The notes beneath the pieces are model-generated. The model saw only the letters and a list, made by a program, of their open reading frames with translations. It did not search any database and had not been told where the DNA came from. Shown piece after piece: positions 43,901 through 56,400 of a stretch of DNA of 64,000 nucleotides. Numbering within the stretch: position 1 is the stretch's first letter; each line of letters starts with the position of its first letter. A program made the position numbers and the translations under genes. The stretch comes from Bolinopsis microptera (Eukaryota; Ctenophora; Tentaculata; Lobata; Bolinopsidae), in the NCBI RefSeq assembly GCF_026151205.1, contig NC_087072.1:3243375-3307374 (forward strand), written 5' to 3'.

Positions 43901-44302
43901 GGTGAGCAAAGACTAGGTGTGGACTTTTACAAAAAAGAACACTCTAAACCCTTGTTTAAGAATCAGAAATTGTTAACTGTTCACAACCTGTATAAGTACA
44001 CTTGTCTCTTAGAACTATTCAAAATTAATAAGTTAGAGGAACCATTATCACTGTACTCATCATTTAACAGGTCACCACGACGAGAGGATTATTTCATCAC
44101 ATCACAACCATCCTCACAATTCATCTACCAATCATCCTACATGTGGAACAGCTGTCGACAAACATCAAGTAAGATAAGTTTTAATACTCCGACAAACGGG
44201 TTTAAGAATACATTGAAAATTGCTTTACAAGAATTGCAATTCAAGCATGATACACTTGATTGGTGTGAGCTTAATTTTGCCACGAATAAGCTCAAGTTTT
44301 GA
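40934..44302 (+). CDS. LINE ORF2: zinc finger, APE-type endonuclease, reverse transcriptase (intact)
   Basis: An uninterrupted frame of about 1122 residues from ATG 40934. The N-terminus has a PHD/RING-like finger (VCLVCSKN, CFHCDCIMHHKC, YCTRC). The endonuclease shows LAETNTG, LYRPPSG, YLAGDFNID and ITHHSPIF. The reverse transcriptase shows ENYRPVSTL, NQYGFRKNHST, GIFIDLSKAFDTISH (motif A), GVPQGSCLGPLLF and the catalytic LFADDTN. A C-terminal region with FRTCARTRPFGEQRLG and HNLYKY is shared with other LINE fragments here. The combination fits the CR1/L2 group. With an intact ORF2 and a lightly damaged ORF1, it is a fairly young copy. The exact 5' and 3' ends were not located. Confidence 0.95.
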   Translation: MATNHMTPLIKEVCLVCSKNIVIGQTIVECFHCDCIMHHKCYRKSNTNSQSNGFYCTRCIHLDKVKYNPFKLLTDNDNDDNNLDEYTTKISNTLNNCNSYTASDLTNILCNQVKKQSSILFQNIDGNKSNFDNLAIETCRYKTKFSVIGLAETNTGKELSNLFQLDGYNSYYQDTAPNKQKGTGVALYVDDRLNATVIENISQVTENLEILVLSLSNEDQPVNVGVLYRPPSGCISQALVELSNLLDHMPKFSYLAGDFNIDLHDKDNKNVQKYEEILFSKGFCPLISIATHEKPGCKASCIDNIITNDIENVITSGTLKERITHHSPIFNIFNWNVEVNSGKTSIKQYYDFCQSNVNGFLVDLEDELKTKIIHNFTEFHDTYKNCIEKSFKLETPKTSKRTVKVNPWITPGLICSINNQHKLYENWVEIRNRKCKLGETDNKGGICQCPECSLKRSRYLIYKEYRKVLKKTRQTVKTDYFSGKFAENSGNSKKTWELINSIRGKRRREIKPLFTIDNVKITNRRIIANEFNKYFVSLASDLNTAYNELGQMNINNLPSFYDYLPLSNTSSIYMHDCTTDEVSKIISELKNGKASDIPIHVVKQSSKIVTPLLTVLYNECMKDGIFPDDLKIGRISPIYKKDNQELLENYRPVSTLAVFGKIFEKIIFNRLYSFFHSQNSLYENQYGFRKNHSTSYALNYSVNHIESRLKKKQHVLGIFIDLSKAFDTISHEKLLHKLENYGIRGNANNLIASYLSNRYQYVSVLGEDSEKLPVVYGVPQGSCLGPLLFIIYINDIRNSSIIGTFILFADDTNIFIEETCVRRLYEKGNEVLASVYKYMKLNLLHINIKKCCFIHFRPSRAKEEVENDENILTLNNVVIKKVQEAKFLGVIIDDQLNWKTHTRSLNSKLKCEVGKLCRIRHIVPKQYYKDLYHTLFESHLGFGISVWGGISNNRLEPLFKTQKKCIRILFGDKEAYLEKFRTCARTRPFGEQRLGVDFYKKEHSKPLFKNQKLLTVHNLYKYTCLLELFKINKLEEPLSLYSSFNRSPRREDYFITSQPSSQFIYQSSYMWNSCRQTSSKISFNTPTNGFKNTLKIALQELQFKHDTLDWCELNFATNKLKF

Positions 44303-46042
44303 TTAATGTGAGTTACTAAAATAACCACTTATCTTTCCTCATACATGCAACCACTGCACTCCAACTAAACACATTATTTACCACAGTCCACACACCATAC
44401 TCCACAGATGATATATTTATATATACACACAAACACACTAGTACCGAACAATTGCACTGTAAAACATGCTCACGATACACTCAAAATTAGAAATATTCGG
44501 CTCGTATATGAAACTTAGCGACTTACACTCAGTGTACACCCAGTGTTAACCAGTATTACACACTAGTAAATTCTACGTAACGCGCGAAAACAATAATTCT
44601 GTAGCGTTTTCATTGTCACATTTCACGTCGACGGGATTAAACGCGCGCGCGCGTAACAACTTATCTTACTGCTAACTCAGCGACTAAACACACAACGACT
44701 TTGACATTTGACAGATGACTAAACAATTGTGAGTTATGACGGACTTAACTGTATGGGTCAACTACTGAAACTATATTGTTTACTATCTTATTCATTATAC
44801 TGGACATGAGATGACGAAGTATCTTAAGCAGCACTTTATACCCCCACTTAGAACTTGATTAGTCACGAACAATAGAATCATCAAAAACCAATACAATAAA
44901 ACATCTTGATCAATAAATGCCTAGCAGCACCAGACAGCAGCCGTGTACCTTTTTCGACTCCGTGGAGTCCCTGATGGACTTTTGTTTACTTTTGTTAATA
45001 ATCGGACTAACCTTTCTTTCTCGAAACATGCATCCTATTGTATTTCATTATAGTATTAAGATGTGAAGATATACTAGATATTACAACGAAATAGAGGTAT
45101 ACCAAATTGGCCCTTGATATGAACTATAACCGTGTTGATGGTTTTAAATTTTGTATGTTGTAAGCACTTTAGTTTGTGAAGCGTTTACTCCTCCCCCTCA
45201 GCAAGACAGCTAGATTATAGATTAATGATAATAATTGTCAAATGTCGTTATATATTATATAACAGTTATAAATGTTCAATAGTTGTAGAGCGACTTCAAG
45301 AGTAGTGGTCCACAGGGGTCCGAAAAAGCCGTACAGGCACTTGGGTCCTTATCCTTGTCACTAATCTCAATTGGATTCGGTTTACACAAAGCATGAACAT
45401 TTAGACGTACACATTGACACGATATTTATTAGAAAGCAAAAAGTATAAAATAATACGTGCGTGCGCGGCTTGAGCCGCGCCGCATAAGAACGGATGCGTG
45501 CAGGGGCTGGAGTACGCTTGTATGTAAATTAATGAAATGTTGCATTGTAAATATTTAGAATTGACGATATATTTTGATCTAAAAGTAAATTTTACAAAGC
45601 TGGCTTTGGATTTAGGTAAGATTATAATTTATTTTTAAAAAAACCACGGATAATTTTAAATGTATTTCTATTTGTCGTATAATCATAAACAATTTAATCA
45701 TGTTTTTAAGAATGCGCGGCTTTGGCGGCCAGTTATTGACTTATACATTAAATTGAATTTTAAATAGAAATGTGAATATATTAAAATTTAAAACTTTCAA
45801 AACGGAGGCTTATAAATATTATTATATTATGATTGTAAAATAAAGGATAAAATTTTAAATTTGTTTCACTAAAAAATTTGTTTCACTTTTCCACAAAGAA
45901 GAACCTTGGAAAAAATAGGGATTGACGTGCCAAGCTAATAACCTAAGCTGTATGTTTTTATGTATGTACAAAATAATTACAAACTAATGAATACTGCACT
46001 GTGTGTTATGGATGAGTTTCAATGTGTCAAGGCGAACATTGT
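44303..46042. other. Interval without a supported gene
   Basis: Probably begins with the LINE 3' UTR. The rest is AT-rich with a CG-alternating tract near 44641-44656 and a GCGCGGC segment near 45460-45490. No exons recognised. Confidence 0.4.
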
Positions 46043-46150
46043 GAGTAAAACAAAATTTTTTTTTTTTAGTAAAACAAAATTTTTATTTACCACAAAACAA
46101 TCAATACATATTTAATATTATTATACATTTACAAATAAATCTATTAAATT
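46043..46150 (-). mobile_element. LINE 3' end fragment with duplicated AGTAAAACAAA tail
   Basis: GAGTAAAACAAAATTTTTTT followed by a second AGTAAAACAAAATTTTTATTTA and then CAATCAATACATATTTAATA. The same arrangement (AGTAAAACAAAGTATTTT twice, ATTTATTAGC, CAATCAATTCATATGATATA) ends the LINE insertion at 54310. On the minus strand both are 3' ends of the same LINE family. Confidence 0.55.
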
Positions 46151-46834
46151 GAGCTATATACACAATACACAGCCCGCCGCGCAGACAGCCACACATTTCT
46201 GAGAGATTCTCAGGTGCAGATGTAAGCGCCGCGCGCGCGAGGTTTGTTATCTTACAATTACATGTCACGATATATTATTAATTATCAGAGAATTTTAGCA
46301 GCAAAATAATAGTTGCATATTGGGAAAATTTCGGTCGTTAACGCAGTACAGGGCGTGGACACTGCAATGCTAATAACGGACAATTCTGAGGCACGAATTT
46401 CATTCAGCTACCCAATTTATATGTGACATGTACTTGTATTAAATTCAGATAAATGTTAGCAACAATCGACGTTAACATCGTGCAACTGTAAACTGCAAAA
46501 TATTAACGTCGATGATTATTAAATCACATCTAGCAAGTTACTAATTGTTTGCACTATATATGTTACGTCACTATAACATATGTCATTCATATTGTACGTT
46601 ATATAAGATAAAAATAAACATTTTATAATTGTTTCAATGTTCAACACTGCTAAAAAAACAAATACCTACTTGCCCATCGATTAAGCAGTCGCCAAAACAA
46701 GGCTCAATGTTAATTTACCTTCACACCTCGTTTTGGAGACTGAAGGATGTCAATAAATAAATAAATAATGGATAATATTAATACTGAATATGATGGATAA
46801 TCAGTAATATCAATAAAATCCACAATCACTAATC

Positions 46835-46985
46835 ATGTTTTCGATGGGCAAGCACTCGCAACTGGATGCTAAAACAAACGGCGCAAGTCTTGCACCGTTC
46901 ATGCAGCATACGTCGCGAGATATGATGAGCTCCGCTAACTCTGCGATTCTAACGGATGAATTGGGCTCCCCCGACAGAAACACAG
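46835..46985 (+). CDS. Possible first exon of an unidentified gene
   Basis: From ATG 46835 an open, GC-richer stretch codes for MFSMGKHSQLDAKTNGASLA through DELGSPDRNTG and reaches a GTAATA donor at 46986. I recognise no domain and could not find a following exon. The opposite strand is also open here, so this could equally be chance or an old repeat. Confidence 0.2.
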
Positions 46986-47585
46986 GTAATAGGGGGTTGT
47001 GGAAGGACACGAACACTGTTCGTTAACTCGTACCCCGGGTACCCCCTATATAGATCTATGTCCCGCCGGAGAGAGCCCACCACCAGTCATATCGAAAGCA
47101 GCTTTTAATTCTGCATTATAAATATCGCGTCGTCATAATAAATAATATACATTACCAATTACCACTACACACTTGTCACTACACACTTTTATGCACAGTA
47201 CAACTAAAATATTAACAAGAGACAGAAGAGTTTTACATCGGCTCAGCACCGCAAGGACGTTGGCTATACGCGTGGTTCATAAATTAGTTTGATTTGGGTA
47301 CGGTTCGACCGGGAAAGTGGTCGGGATTAGTTCTCATAATGAGTGATCACTGTCGTCAGAAATATTAGAGCGGGAACCTCCCCAGGTTCCGGATGAAACG
47401 CGCACAGTATTTAGAGTATCAGCGCGCAATGCTGTGCGCGTTCCCATATTGTTTTATCATTCGGCGATCGCGTTCAACGTGACTGGTGAGGAAGTGCTAT
47501 GTTGTTTACCTAAATTCAAGCATGGTATCCATAGATAAGATTATCAGTCAGTAAGTAGGAATAACAGGCAAGTATCACTTCTCAC

Positions 47586-47861
47586 TCAGAATTCAGTGAA
47601 ATTTTTGTCACACCAATCAGTTCCATACCTGTTTTGAGCTCTTAGAAGTGACTGTTTAAGCAAATTCTTGACAGAGCTGCAAGGGGAGGTGAAATTCATC
47701 GGCCCAACTTTACGAAATTCGTTCCACAGCCATGCAGATTTGTACATAAATTGATTAGTTGGAGAGGGCGTGATTAACAAATTATCTTTCCTATTTGATA
47801 AGCCGAATAGGTAGTATAACGAAATTGGTACTCGTGACTTAATGATCTTAAACAATTCCAT
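47586..47861 (-). pseudogene. 5'-truncated LINE C-terminus
   Basis: MELFKIIKSRVPISLYYLF, FMYKSAWLWNEFRKVGP and GTDWCDKNFTEF-stop resemble the end of the ORF2 at 40934-44302 (LLELFKINK, QSSYMWNSCRQ, DTLDWCELNFAT). The copy begins abruptly at about 47865 with only the last 91 codons kept. Confidence 0.75.
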
Positions 47862-47879
47862 TAAATTTCATTTAAATAT

Positions 47880-49060
47880 AAATATTCTTTATTCACCATT
47901 TGTAGTGTCATAGATGATATTCACTGAGTCGAGTCGACTTAGGGACTGTCATTTATATTCTTTATTTACTATTAGTACAAGTTTACCTCTCTGCTGTATT
48001 AGTATACAGTATCAACCATTACATGCCGCACGGATTCATTCATAGTCAATAGGACTGCCTCAAGATAATCAATCCACCATCTGGGTCTTTATCTCTGGCT
48101 CGCCTATCAGTCTCTTCCAATGGGGCGGGCTGTCAAGCTCTTTAAAAGCAACATGGATGGGACGCATTGTTGAGGAACGGCGTGACAAGTGAACTTGATA
48201 CATATATAGCTTCTTGCTGACAATAGCACCCTACAAATTCACCCTGTGCCCCACTTAGGAAGACCTATAAGTCTCCCATGATATGACAGCTGGTAACAGC
48301 TGTTATTTAGGAAAGGATCATTTTCCAAATTTTTACGGTCTACTTTTATCCACACCTGAAGCTGGTCTTCCACCTCACGTGACATTGACTGTGACAGCCC
48401 CGGTACAGGCAAAGCCTCTTCGATGCGGAGAGATGCAAGATATTAACACTTTCAAATCATCGCGTAGTGAGTACCTTGTATACCTGCTTCAGTTACATTG
48501 TCAAAAAATCACTGTCACATGATCACTCAAGCACGTGTGTCACATGATCACTCACGTGACTATTTAAAGCGACTGAATTTCAAGAATAGTTTAGCAGCAA
48601 AGTTTCATCAGCACAATCACGATGTGAATTGCCAGCTCTCATATGATTGACTGTCATAACCTAAGTTAGGAAAGGGATTGATATATATTATTCATTATAG
48701 TTCACTCTCTCTGTATCTAAGAGTGTCTACCGTATTTATCTTACGGGTTACTTTAACCAACAATTTTTTGTCATCATTTTGTAACCCTTAGCATTAGGAA
48801 TGGCCGTTCTTATCATGTAATGTAATAAAATGATGTCACAAATACTAACTAACCTCAAGGTTACAGTTCTAAGTAAATATTAATCAATAAGTATATAGAC
48901 TGAGCATTACTAATCGCACTACGTATGAGCATCCAGTATCAATTATCCTAATATAATAAGTATAAGGCTCCCTCCCTAGCGTATTGATGAGGTTAGCTCG
49001 AACCCTGAGTCATTTATATTAACCGTGGTCTATAAAACTGTGTTTTCAAAAACACAACAG
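47880..49060. other. Interval without a supported gene
   Basis: Contains a 79-codon frame at 48283-48522 with no recognisable content, and a short cluster of CACGTG and ATGATCACTC motifs at 48517-48560 (ATGATCACTCA twice). Regulatory function is only a guess. Confidence 0.35.
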
Positions 49061-49071
49061 TACCATTAATT

Positions 49072-50520
49072 GTAGGTTTATAACCTACCAAGACGCACGC
49101 CGGGTTGGACTCGTCGACGGTCTATTTGAAACAAATATTTTACGAGCATCACTGTTAAAACTATTGAGGAAAACAAAATTTGGGGTCGTTCACATTTTTA
49201 TTTCAATAAATATAATAATCAATAAATTAGAATAGAAACTTGTCTTCTTTTCAGCTCACTCTTCTGAAACCTCTTCCTCTACATTCTCAGCCTCATCCTG
49301 AACTTCATTATCTTCATCATCAACATCATCACCCCTGTCTTCATCGTTGGTGGTGTGTGCAAGATTTAGGTCCAGTTCGTTCACATATTGCAAAAAAACC
49401 AAAAACTGGATTTTTCATTTCGACGAGTCCAACTCGGCGCGCGTCCTGGTAGGTTATAAACTTACACGCTAACTACCAATCGGGAAAAAACGAAGTATAC
49501 GCCACAAGAGCCACGCACTGAAGAAGATTGTAAAATCTGATTATTGGATTTAATTGTAAAATCGCCAAAATACGCCCGCATTTGCTCTAACCAGAGCCCT
49601 TTCGCTTGCAGTAGGCCGTGACCGCCGAGGGCGGCAAAGATGTATATTCTACTTGTGAAACAAGCGCGTCACGCAGTACGCGTAGACACATGGTTATATT
49701 ATTATTATGTATTATTATGTGAAATACAATAGCTATGTGTATTAACGGGTGATACTCGTAAAATAATTGTTTCAAGACCGTCGAAGAGTTCAACTTGGTG
49801 CGCATTTTAGTTTATCACGTCGTGACCCCCACGGTCGTTTCACTATGGTAGAGTTTCTACGATACAGTTGAGCCGCGCACTCGTGCGAGGCGGGTCATAC
49901 AACGTATGACAACGTTTTAGTAGGTTATAAACCTACAACTATGTGTAAAACTGATTTCGAAGAGGGTAACAATTTATCAAAAAGTGATTATGTAATTGGT
50001 AATATGTGAACAACCACTTATTAATTTTTTAGAATATGTATTTTTAAATCGCTAAGCTGCTGATCATGACCGCGCGCGCAGTCAAGAAAATTAAAACTTG
50101 TCTTTTTTACATATTGTCTTTTCTCAGCTAGTAGCTTAACATTATAATTTGCCGCTCTCACTGAATTTGGGCGCTCTCTTACAGCTAAGCTTTTTGACGT
50201 TTCCAGTTTTGGTATTTTTTGTAATCCAAATATGTTTTTGCTTTGTCGGAACGTTTGATCAAGATATTGTACATTTTTTGTACCTTTTTGTCTTGATTCA
50301 CGATGTCAATCCTTAATTTTCGCATCTCGCGGATTTGCATACGTGCATGTGGTTGTGAGAAGATGCGCGGCGCGGCCCAGTAGTGCATAGCGCTATAATT
50401 TTTTGTCGTTCAAATCTTAAAATTCGTTATTTTTAAGACTGTCGCTCCGATGCTCCAAAAGTGCGCGGCGCGGCACAGTAACGCATCACGCTACAAAGAG
50501 GGGACATAAATGATGTCCCC
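49072..50520. repeat. GC-rich dispersed repeat block related to 13.4-15.1 kb
   Basis: Shares with the first block: TGTAGGTTTATAACCTACCA at 49070, GGGTTGGACTCGTCGACG, ATTTTACGAGCATCACTGTT, GGGGTCGTTCACATTTTTAT at 49184, the inverted GACGAGTCCAACTCGGCGCG at 49422, TTAACGGGTGATACTCGTAA at 49742, AATATGTGAACAACC at 50000 and GCGGCGCGGCACAGTAACGC at 50463. Pieces occur in both orientations, as in a cluster of nested copies. Confidence 0.65.
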
Positions 50521-51687
50521 TCTCGATCTCCTCACAATGGATATGCTCCTTAAAGCTAGTGGGAATCGCAATACAAGCACACCTATAATGTATTGATTAT
50601 GAAAGGCTGGGTGGAACTTTTGTAGATTGGCTGTCTGAAAGTTTGGAGGTGTCTTTCTCCTTTGTTAGTTTTGCTAGATTTTCTTTATAAACTTGAAGTT
50701 GAGACTCTGGCTGATGATGAAGCATGAAAATATTAAAGGAATACACTTTTTTTTTCACAAATTTCATTTTTAAGTTGTCAATTTTCAATGTCACTAACAT
50801 GTTTCAAAGCTGACAACTTGTTTGTTTCTGCAGAAAGGAATCGGTGCCAACTTGCTAATGTCTCTCCATTGTGAGTATTTTACCTATCGATATAGTGCAG
50901 ATTAACCCTGAAACGTTTGCCCAATGCTGATGCTATCATTACTAATTGGACAGGGTCTTTAGTCCATTTTTGTAAATTAAGATTGTCATTGTCTAATGCA
51001 AATACTTTGTTTTCGTGAAATTTGTTGTTCATGTGTAGTCCGTACATCAATGTGATGTACAGTCTTACAGTTTTGAGGTTATTCTTCGTAATTTTCTTAA
51101 ATTATTTTGATGCATTTAGATACGTTTCATACCAGTACACTTCAACAAGGAGCTTCTTTTTATATTTATTTCCATTGACATCATAATTTGCCTACAACTA
51201 GGGGCCATACTTGTTTCAAATTATAACTCATAATTCATCATCCAATTGATGTTTCACTACATTTCCTGTAACTTTTAAAATAAACATTGGATTAATGCTC
51301 CCTTTAAATCTGTACTGACATGTACTGAATGATGCACTTACAAGATCTATGATATTTTAACAAGGCCCCCTATTAAGGCCCCCTAATAATTATGTAGCAA
51401 TATAAATATTTAAAAAAAAAAAAAAGGAAGTAACTCACGGTATCACTCTCACAAGAGACATGTTTCATCATTTACCGGAGTTGCAACCAAATATACACAA
51501 TAAGGTTTGGTACTTTATCCGTACCTCCCCTTTCATAGAAATAATAGCAAAAATATACACCTATCTTTAAGAAATCAACATCTGATATAAAACATTCGAT
51601 CAACCAAAGTTAAAACAATTAAATATATGTGTTATTGTTACAGATGAGAGCTCAGTGTGGTGTTATTGTTTACAATTAACTGGGACC
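50521..51687. other. Interval without a firmly supported gene
   Basis: AT-rich. A minus-strand stretch at 50597-50713 after TTCATCATCAG reads ESQLQVYKENLAKLTKEKDT and ends in a stop; it could be a last exon of a coiled-coil protein, but no upstream exon was found. Confidence 0.3.
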
Positions 51688-51805
51688 CTGAAGCCTCAAG
51701 GTGGCCTAGTGGTTAGAGTGTCTCCCTTCTGCGATGAAGGTCCAGGGTTCGAATTCCAGTGTCACCTAGTCAAGGGGTATAATAATAATGATAATAAATT
51801 AATTT
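51688..51805 (+). mobile_element. tRNA-derived SINE
   Basis: The head has a Pol III A box (TGGCCTAGTGG) and B box (GGTTCGAATTCC), seven-base acceptor-like arms AGGTGGC/GTCACCT, and an anticodon-like stem CCTTC/GAAGG with a six-base loop, so it is not a proper tRNA. It is followed by a short unrelated tail and an AATAATAATGATAATAAAT tract, the usual layout of a tRNA-related SINE. Confidence 0.75.
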
Positions 51806-52444
51806 AATTTTATACAAAACCAAATTCAAAAGGTTAAATAATTTTATGCTCAGCTGTAAATGATACCTAAATGACAGTAGAGATAGTGCATCCCGCCTTG
51901 GACGGGAGTGAAAACAGAAGTTTATAGCTGCAAATTAAATCCTGACTAATAAGGCAGATACACCTAACAAGAAGATATCCATAATGAAATTTGTTTCACA
52001 TGTAGGTAGATCTATGCGAAGTTACACAATACACATTTGTGTAATGTATCAAGCATCTTCTTGGGGTACATCTACAGTTAACGCTGGATCACAGATCTAA
52101 ATTCGTAGATCATTCGTAGACTCAACGGCATAGCACCCATCCTATACTTGTAAGAGGCTTGATTTTTTAAATGTACTATCTTTACAAGAGTATATAAGGT
52201 CCGCTAAGCTAGGTGATTCCATGTTGTGGTGTAAATTAAACTGGTGTTTTTAAGGCCAGAGGTGGGGGGGGGGGGAATGGCACTTTTGTAGTTTTTGCAT
52301 ATTTGATAATAGCTACTGGAGACGAACAAAAAGAAAAAAACCGGATCAAAATCTGACCTTGCGCTTCTGAGATATCGCGCGCTCAATTTTGAGGTTTACC
52401 TGTAATTACATGTTAAACTGGAACTTTAAACGGCTGTAACTTTT

Positions 52445-52750
52445 TTGACCTTTCGATTCCTTAGTTGAGAAAACCGGCCAATCCCTGATCTTGAGGTTTG
52501 GTACAGTGGTTCCTTGGACAATTATCCTCACATCTGGTGCAGCGATTTTTTTTATTTGACTCTGTTCTCAAATTATGAGGTTAACCAGGTCAAAAATTCG
52601 AAAACTTTAATTGGTTAACCTCATAATTCGAGAACTGAGTCAAATAAAAAAAATCGCTGCACCAGATATCTAGATAGTTGTCCAAGGAACCACTGTACCA
52701 AATCTCAATATCAGGGGGTGGCTGGTTTTCTCAACTAAGGAATTGAAAAC
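52445..52750. repeat. Fold-back repeat, arms about 150 bp
   Basis: TTAGTTGAGAAAACCGGCCA, GGTACAGTGGTTCCTTGGAC, GGTGCAGCGATTTTTTTTAT and ATTATGAGGTTAACC on the left are mirrored in reverse order on the right (GGTTAACCTCATAAT, ATCGCTGCACC, GTCCAAGGAACCACTGTACC, TGGTTTTCTCAACTAA). The centre is near 52600. Confidence 0.85.
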
Positions 52751-53453
52751 CACAAAAGTGTGTTTTGAGATAGATGCAATTTAGTGTTTTCAAAATTTTG
52801 AATATTCACTGGAATGTATCACAGTTCGTTAGTTAAATAAATAAATAAATAAATAAAGTCAATTTTTACAGCACAGCAATATATATCTAAATATCAGATC
52901 CTCTGTAATCATAATGTATAAAAAAAGGAGCTTTTCTCTGTGCTGAAGGATGAATCAAGGCAGATCATGGTTCTGTTAGCAGGCCACCCTAGTTATGGAC
53001 AATACATATATATAAAATAATTAAATTATAATTTTAAAATTGTGTCAAGATTGAACTAAAACATAACTCAGGGTAAAATAGACGTATTCCCTTCGTCAAA
53101 TTAACTATTTACAATACTAAACTTAAACGAACTCCGGGTAAAATAAACGTAATCCCTTTGTCAAACTTGCTATTTACAATAAGTTAATAAATTAATACGG
53201 TTGAAAATTATTTCATATTCAATAACAATGTAGCATCAATATAATTGATACAAATGAGGAGCATACATAGCAGTGAGAATTGCACATAACAGGAGGACTG
53301 GAGGTATGGAGCAATAATGATTGACAGTGCACCTTTCCACTGATGTTCCTAATTTCCTGTAATAGCTTAATAGGCATGGAAATACCTTGATTGCAGGGGA
53401 TAGATTGGATTCACTTATTCACTGAGATAACTTAACCGAAATAACATAACTGC

Positions 53454-56400
53454 CTAGATACATTGGCTAGTGTTGGGTGGGATCATGAATTTATCGTAAG
53501 AGTTATCCCCTTGGTAATTCTCATCAGTTAGCACCATATTCATAAGAGTTTCTTTGTATAACTTAGAAAATTTCTTAACGTCATCACACTCTCTAAGGGA
53601 CTTTGGTAATATGTTCCAGGCCTTAGTTCCTAGATAGTTAAACTCCTTGTGAGATCTTGATTTAGGAGTATAAAGATTGCAGTTTTCTGCCTCACGTGAT
53701 CCACCAGAAATATACGAGAATTTCCCGATAAAATGCTTTGGACATGTTTCATTGATTATACGGTACATATATGAGCTAAGATGAACCTGTCGTCTCAAAT
53801 GGAGAGGAAGCCATCCCATATTTTTGTATACATTAACCGACCTCTCTCCGATGTTTACATCTAGGGCTATTTTAGCAACCTTTTTGTACATGATATCTAA
53901 CTCTCCTAGTCGTTTTTTATATGTTCTTGACCAGATGGTGTCTAAGTAGTCAAAATGTGGCAACATAAGTGCATTAGCAAACATCTTCCTGAACTTAAGA
54001 GGGAGAAGTTTTTTTGATCTATACATAGCACCAATTCTTTTGGATATCTTTTTCTTAATGTTATCAATATGTTCATTAAATGTCAATCTGCTGTCAACTA
54101 TAAGTCCAAGGTACTTATGGGATTTAGTTTCACAGATTACCAAAGTAAGGTCATCACAAATTTCAACAAGGATGGCATCAAGGTTAGGCTTAGAGTCAAG
54201 GATCATTAGTTTTGTTTTTTCATTATTCAGGGATAGTTTATTAGCCTGAAGCCATCTGATAACTAATTTCAACTCTTGTTTGATGTTACCATAGTTTCCT
54301 CTAGATAGTAAAACAAAGTATTTTTTAGTAAAACAAAGTATTTTATTTATTAGCAGTGCAATCAATTCATATGATATAATTATAAGAATATAATAGTATG
54401 TCACACCTATTTAACTGTTACGTTTGAGTAGTCGTGCCTTGGCTAAATCTAACTAGGACCAGTGGTGTCGATTAACATTTAATAGGTGAGTCTAAGTGAC
54501 ACAAATGGAAAATTTTAAGAAAAGACGGATCAAAACACAGATCCAAGGACAAGGAGACCCCACTGCAGGACCATACATGCTATTGGCTTGTGCATGGCCC
54601 GAAAAGGTTCCAGTTGTCCGGGAAACTGTACGTACTGGTCAACTAGTTTTGAATTTAGACTAGGCTTGATTTGTTCTGGGGTTTCTAGAGCTGAGGTAAG
54701 ATTTGATGGTGCCAGGTTTGTTCAGGCGGACATGGAAATTATGCGATGAATATATAGGTATATAAAAATCATATCAATATAAAAATAGATCCAAAAATAG
54801 ATCCAAAGATTCACACGGCAGTCAGGGAACTTCCAGACAGAATGCTTTTGAAACAGGTATAATTAGCGCTTTTGTAATTAATTGTATGCAAGGGATGGGA
54901 ATTGGGATGCTGATCAACTAAGCTGGTTCAATGCCCCAGCTATTTAGGGGGAGCCACTCAATTTCACGCCCAGGTGTTGTCAATTGCTGGGTTTCCAGTA
55001 ACAGCTTTTTGATACGGCTCTTGATAATTGAGATGGGGGAGGAAAGGTCGGAAAATTTACTAGAGCCAGGGACCATGACATTGTTTTCATTAAGAGTGCA
55101 TTTGTCGAATATTTTATCAATCAAACTGTTCCATATAGTCGTACCTTTGACGACAAAATTGTGTTTAGAAATGTCAAGTTTGTGTCGGGGGACCCGCATA
55201 GTTTGGCTACATGTTCTGGAACTTGTCAGAGAGATGGGTTGATGCAGTTTCAAGATTTTAAACAGTTCAGTGGATATATGTTGGATGTACAGGTTGTGAA
55301 TTGACATGATTTTCTCGGTATTGAATATTGGCTTAGTGTTTTCCAAAGCAAAGCTCCTTTTTGCGATGTGTTCACTGTATGGTCTTGCAATATATTGTCA
55401 AAATATAATGCACCGTCATCAGCAAATAGATAAGGTTTAGAAAATAGGCATGCATTAGGCAGGTCATTGATAAAAATGCTGAATAGAATTGGTCCTAATA
55501 TACTTCCTTGAGGCACTCCAGAGTTCAATGAATGTAAACTGCTTATCCTACTCCCAACTCTAGTTTGCTGTAATCTATCTGTGAGGAAGCTCCTAAACCA
55601 GCTCAATGCAGTATCTTTTATTCCATAATGCTTCAGCTTTTGAATGAGAATATCATGGTTAACAGTATCAAATGTCTTTCTGATGTCCAGACGAAGATAA
55701 TTGCAGGATGCTTGGCGCTGTTCTTAGCAGTAAATATACGATCAAACAGATCTAACATGAGATAAGTTGTAGAGTGATCTTTACGGAAACCATACTGATG
55801 CTCTGAAAGTATTCCCTTTTCATCAAGATATTGAGTCAGTTGGGAGTTCACACAAAATTCGATGCACTTTCCAAGAATCGGTAAAATTGAGATTGGTCGA
55901 TAATTACTAGGATTCTCAGTATCACCATCCTTATGGATTGGGGTGACTTTTGCAACCTTGCAGCTGTTTGGCATGATGCCACTGGATAAACTCAAATTTA
56001 CAAGATGTGTTAATGGAGCAATAAATGCAGGTAAAATTTGTCTAAACACTCTCAATGGTATATGATCATTAGTGGATTTGCTACAAGGGATACTTGCCAC
56101 ATAGTCTAAGATATTGGACTCAGTTATTTCAGTAAAGCTATTCAAGCTGGTCTCGTTGTCAATCTGCTCATTTTGTAGATAAGATAGAAATTAATTTTCA
56201 TTTTCCAGCTGCACTTCTGCTTGGATCTTTGGACCTATTTCAGCAAAATATTTATTGGTGGTTTCAGCATCAAGATTGTTATTGATATTGTTAGCTTTAA
56301 CAGGCAGATTTGATGCTGTCTTTATCGTTTCCCATACACCCTTTAGATCATTCATGGCACACTTGGCTTTCAGTTCTGTTGCTAAGTTAGTCTTCCTATT

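Noticed and set aside
51694-51766. A functional tRNA gene
   Set aside because: A and B boxes and acceptor-like arms are present, but the anticodon loop has only six bases and an AAT-rich tail follows; a tRNA-derived SINE fits better.
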